Origin: Candidatus Woesearchaeota archaeon
GTDB lineage: Archaea > Nanobdellota > Nanobdellia > Woesearchaeales > WJKR01
Assembly (NCBI GenBank): GCA_016927245.1
Contig: JAFGNA010000021.1
Location: 1-50,617 of the forward strand
DNA: 50,617 nt
Reading direction: 5' to 3'
In this document: in pieces, positions 47,694-50,617 of the stretch
Position numbering within the stretch: position 1 is the first letter of the stretch
How the letters are laid out: each line of letters begins with the position of its first letter
Notes under the pieces: model-generated
Seen by the model: only the letters and a program-made list of their open reading frames with translations
The model's database searches: none
Told to the model about the DNA's origin: nothing
Made by a program: the position numbers and the translations under genes

Positions 47694-48680
47694 TCACGAG
47701 CAAGGAGAGGAGGATAAGGCGTCGAGCTCGTAATCATCCATGCTCTGGTTGCCCAGCCGGAACCAGTCAGGCACATAGACCATGTTCTGTATCTGGCAGC
47801 GATCACCGGAGCCGTCAGGACTAGCGGAGAAGTACACGTGGTCCACGACGCTCCTGTCAGTCTTGACCACGATGCCCTGGTCTGAGAGCGCGGGAAGGTA
47901 GACGAGGCTCTCGATGCCGTCAGGCGAGGGGGAGAGGTCATTGGTGAACCGTTGGAGGAAGCTCGGAGCCTCGTCGGACTCACGGTAGTATGACCCCTCG
48001 ACGAATTCCTGAAGCACGGCCGTGTCATTGGTCGACTCGTCCACGTAGCCGGTGGGCGGCGAGGTGAAGTTGATGATCGTGTTCGGCACGCGGCCCGCGG
48101 TGTTGACCGTGTACAAGGGGTCTTTGAGGTCATAGATGGGCACCACGGTCATGAACGTCCGGTTGTACGCCCACCACGCGAGGCCGAGGTTGTCCGAGAG
48201 GAGGAACTCGCCGTCGAACGAGATGGAGATGTGCCAGGGGGACACCTGCTCCAAGGTGACGTTGGTGACGTCGATGGCGAGTGAGAGTCCTATCCTGTCC
48301 GCGAGCTCGCCCACTCGTGAGAGGTAATCCTCGAAGCTGGAGTCGTCCAGCACGGCGAGGCTGGTACCATTGATAGTGCCGTTGATGAACGCGTGCCTGA
48401 ACGCCTCTTCCATGGACTCCTGGTCGTGGAAGAAGACGCCTCGCTGGGAGAGGTATTCCTCGAGCCCTATCATCGCCCTGAAGCCTGAGATGAACGCCGC
48501 CCGGTGGAGGTCCTCGTGCAGGTCCTCCGCGAAGTCGTTCATGGTGTGCACGCGGATGGCGACGACCTCCTGTCGGTCGTGATACTTGTACGCGTTGAAC
48601 GTGAAGAAGACGGCGCTGAACAGCACGAGGAAGATGACAGCCATGAAGAGGTAGAGCATGCCACTCCTGTTCGAGGTCAT
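47694..48680 (-). CDS. Large N-anchored extracellular protein
   Basis: 328 residues from MTSNRSGMLYLF (48680), an ATGA overlap with the upstream VWA gene; the track start is 12 codons earlier. One N-terminal membrane helix (GMLYLFMAVIFLVLFSAVFFTF), then an extracellular domain of about 290 residues with several NxS/T sequons (NGTINGTS, NRTF, NDTA), few Cys (two, near the C-terminus) and acid-rich loops. No motif recognised. Co-transcribed with the VWA-containing surface protein; probably part of one cell-surface complex. Confidence 0.7.
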   Translation of the reverse strand: MTSNRSGMLYLFMAVIFLVLFSAVFFTFNAYKYHDRQEVVAIRVHTMNDFAEDLHEDLHRAAFISGFRAMIGLEEYLSQRGVFFHDQESMEEAFRHAFINGTINGTSLAVLDDSSFEDYLSRVGELADRIGLSLAIDVTNVTLEQVSPWHISISFDGEFLLSDNLGLAWWAYNRTFMTVVPIYDLKDPLYTVNTAGRVPNTIINFTSPPTGYVDESTNDTAVLQEFVEGSYYRESDEAPSFLQRFTNDLSPSPDGIESLVYLPALSDQGIVVKTDRSVVDHVYFSASPDGSGDRCQIQNMVYVPDWFRLGNQSMDDYELDALSSSPCS

Positions 48681-50617
48681 TGCCACAGTTCCACCTCCAC
48701 GATGGCCGGTCCCCAAAGGTAGGGCACGTCGCTGACGAGCGTGACGATGATCTCGAGGTCCTCAGCGGCGAGGTTGACGAACACCCGGCCGTCACCGTCG
48801 AAGTCGAGCTGGGAGAGCAGGCCGAAGACTGCGATGTCATACGCTTCCTGCTCGTCATAGACGTAGGAGGCGTTGGTGTACCGGCAAGTCCTGGTCCCTG
48901 AGTAAGAGGAGGGAACGCTGAACGTGAGGAAGCTGCCGTCTTCGAACTCCACCGTCCACTCGCAACCATCATCCTTCTCGACCACGGTGGACCTCGTCGT
49001 GGAGGAGTTGATGAAGCCTGTGTAGATGAGGCTGTTGTTGAAAGAGCAATTGGTGGTGTTGGAGCTGTCATCACCGGTGTACACCGAGATGAGGTGCTCC
49101 CCAGGAGTGAGGTGCTCGACAGGGATGTACACGCTGAACGGGTCGCCGAAGGCGGAGTAGTTCTCCCCGTACACTGAGAGGTTGAACACAGTGGTATCGT
49201 CTACCTTGACGAGCGACGTCCAGTGCTCCCCTGAGTAAGAGACCACTTTTGCGTCTGAGACGCGAAGCCCTTGCGGGACGGTGATGTTTGCTTCGCAGGC
49301 GCCGAACTGCGGCGTCTGGAACACGAGCTCTATCTCATTGGGGTGCGGTTGGTGGTACGTGGACGAGTGATTGATGATGATGCACGAGTCGTTGTACAGG
49401 ATTGATTGCTGGACGTCACCGCCGCTAGAGAACACGAGTGATTGCGACCTCCTCGTCGCTTCGAGGATGCTGAGCGCGACGTCCTGGTAGAAGGTGACGA
49501 GCTCGCCGACGTCGTCGCTCTTATAGAACAGGCCGTTGCCGCACGCCGCGATGCGCGAGAGCACCTCCTCATCAGCCTCGTCGCTGAACCCGACCGCGTG
49601 AACGACCACTGCGTAGTCCTCGGCGGCGTCGCACGCCGCTTGGATGGCGTCATCCCCTGGCTCATCAGCCTCGCCGTCATAATCGAGATCATCAGTCCAT
49701 CCCTGTTCGAGGCATTCCCTGTTCGCGACGCCGTCGCTCATCACGAACATGACCTTGTCACGGTCGCTGGAGAGCCCGTACAGCTCGAGGTCCATGCGCG
49801 CCGACTGCGCGGCGTTCGTGAGCTCCACCGCGAGGAGGTTTGTGCCGACGACAAAGCGCTCCTGGTCGATGATGTGCCCCCTGACATCCCAGTACTCGCC
49901 GACGTGGCGACCCTTGTCCTCGAGGATGATCTCGCCGTTGAGGTAGACCAGCGCGTTGTCATCGGCGAGGAGGTTCATCGCGCCCCGCTTGACGTCGTCG
50001 AGGCTAGCGACGGAGAACTCCTTGCGGAAATAGTAGTGGTCCGTGACGTTCCTCGCGACGAGGAGGATGTTGTCGAACAGGAAGTAGCCCCATTCATTCG
50101 AAGCACTCCGCTCGAGCTTGCCGCCCAGCTCGAGGTAGTACGTCCCAGGACCCTCTATCCACGGCGAGAGGTCCTGGCTGAAGAAGCCATCGGGGATGTC
50201 CATGTTAGGGTTGTCCTCGGCGGCTATCTCTGGGTAGGTGTCAGCTCCTTGGTGATCGCCGTCCAGCTCCTGTCCGAGCCAGTGAGCCCCTGAGTAGGGA
50301 GAAGTCCACCGGCCCTTCACCCAGACCTGGTCTGCGTTCTCGAAATAGTTCTGGTAGTCGTCCCAGGCGTAGTCGAAGTACAGCACGGCTGAGCCGTTGC
50401 TGGATATCATGTCGTACTGCTGCTCAGTGATGGTGACCTGGACGCCGTACGCGCCGGACACGTCGCCGCTGCCCGTGCTCGGCGTTTCTATGCGCAACTG
50501 ATTGTTCCACACTCCTGAGAAGGCGACGCTGCCGGCGAAGTCGAACGTGCCCGAAGACCAGTCCCAACCGTCATCGCCGGCGCCGAGGCCGTACGTGTTC
50601 GCCGTGCTGTTCAGCCC
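48677..50617 (-). CDS. Giant extracellular protein with VWA-like domain (5' truncated by window)
   Basis: At least 646 residues; the frame is open to the window edge (the track's start at 50512 is a GTG inside it). Order in the visible part: beta-sandwich or lectin-like region WTSPYSGAHWLG...FRKEFSVASLDDVKRG...NALVYLNGEI, then VWA segments KVMFVMSDGVANRECL and ...AIQAACDAAEDYAVVVHAVGFSDEADEEVLSRIAACGNGLFYKSDDVGELV; then a ~300-residue beta region with NITV and NCSFNNS glycosylation sites. The MIDAS DxSxS would be upstream of the window. Surface adhesin-like protein is inference. Confidence 0.8.
   Translation of the reverse strand, partial: GLNSTANTYGLGAGDDGWDWSSGTFDFAGSVAFSGVWNNQLRIETPSTGSGDVSGAYGVQVTITEQQYDMISSNGSAVLYFDYAWDDYQNYFENADQVWVKGRWTSPYSGAHWLGQELDGDHQGADTYPEIAAEDNPNMDIPDGFFSQDLSPWIEGPGTYYLELGGKLERSASNEWGYFLFDNILLVARNVTDHYYFRKEFSVASLDDVKRGAMNLLADDNALVYLNGEIILEDKGRHVGEYWDVRGHIIDQERFVVGTNLLAVELTNAAQSARMDLELYGLSSDRDKVMFVMSDGVANRECLEQGWTDDLDYDGEADEPGDDAIQAACDAAEDYAVVVHAVGFSDEADEEVLSRIAACGNGLFYKSDDVGELVTFYQDVALSILEATRRSQSLVFSSGGDVQQSILYNDSCIIINHSSTYHQPHPNEIELVFQTPQFGACEANITVPQGLRVSDAKVVSYSGEHWTSLVKVDDTTVFNLSVYGENYSAFGDPFSVYIPVEHLTPGEHLISVYTGDDSSNTTNCSFNNSLIYTGFINSSTTRSTVVEKDDGCEWTVEFEDGSFLTFSVPSSYSGTRTCRYTNASYVYDEQEAYDIAVFGLLSQLDFDGDGRVFVNLAAEDLEIIVTLVSDVPYLWGPAIVEVELWQ

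Overview
The window is GC-rich archaeal chromosome, most likely from a DPANN-type archaeon (Woesearchaeota, Aenigmarchaeota or Diapherotrites-like; I cannot place it more finely). The archaeal calls are TFB, RNA polymerase subunit P, eL43, a Pcc1-like KEOPS subunit, prefoldin beta, UPF0147, SRP54, HerA, NucS, Pth2, PhoU with an AbrB domain, an archaellin, and three tRNA genes that all carry an intron or insertion. TATA boxes of the type TTTAAATA or TTTATAAG sit about 26 nt upstream of many start codons, so much of the window looks leaderless. Bacterial-type genes (GyrB, class II LysRS, RpiB, Rpe) are built in. Coding density is very high: no gene-free stretch exceeds 300 bases, and there is no mobile element, CRISPR array or rRNA.

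Layout. 1-2.7 kb: end of triosephosphate isomerase, then a minus-strand operon of two pilin-like proteins, a Cys-rich lipoprotein and a small membrane protein. 2.8-6.6 kb: a C39-like protease homologue that may be inactive, a VWA/MoxR pair, a dolichol-kinase-like protein and a small exporter-like protein. 6.7-12.9 kb: two short pilins, IleRS, an HTH protein, a HemK2-type methyltransferase, a RIO-like kinase and a MazG-like protein. 13-16.3 kb: membrane protein, Ogt, P-loop kinase, TFB and two envelope proteins. 16.4-22.2 kb: tRNA-Arg with a D-loop intron, a winged-helix regulator, a LysRS/RimB-like/RimK operon, lipoprotein/Pth2, PhoU and a 39-residue ORF. 22.3-30.1 kb: GyrB, SRP54, zinc-ribbon protein, archaellin and an asparagine synthetase fused to a diphthamide synthetase (Dph6). 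30.3-37.1 kb: tRNA-Thr, a zinc-ribbon/M50 protease operon, an Ada-like zinc-domain membrane protein, NucS, tRNA-Pro leading an eL43-rpoP-pcc1-prefoldin-UPF0147 operon, an MscS-like protein, HerA and a hidden small membrane ORF. 37.1-41.4 kb: Rpe, RpiB, split transketolase and enolase. 41.5-50.6 kb: a third short pilin, type IV pilus platform proteins and ATPase, a winged-helix/coiled-coil protein, a DUF192 protein and two large extracellular proteins, the last running off the window.

Three themes link the genes. The first is a surface-filament programme: three to five pilin-like subunits, an archaellin, a secretion ATPase with a histone-H1-like basic tail and two platform proteins. The second is carbon metabolism through lower glycolysis and the non-oxidative pentose phosphate pathway. 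The third is translation: three synthetase/tRNA-related loci, SRP, Pth2, release-factor methylation, Pcc1, a possible glutamate-ligation module (RimK/RimB-like) and diphthamide synthesis. The most unusual items are the AsnB-Dph6 fusion, the intron-bearing tRNAs (one a textbook bulge-helix-bulge intron in the D-loop), the RimK-AbrB/RimB-like/LysRS operon, and tail-to-tail gene pairs whose stop codons overlap by 4 nt.
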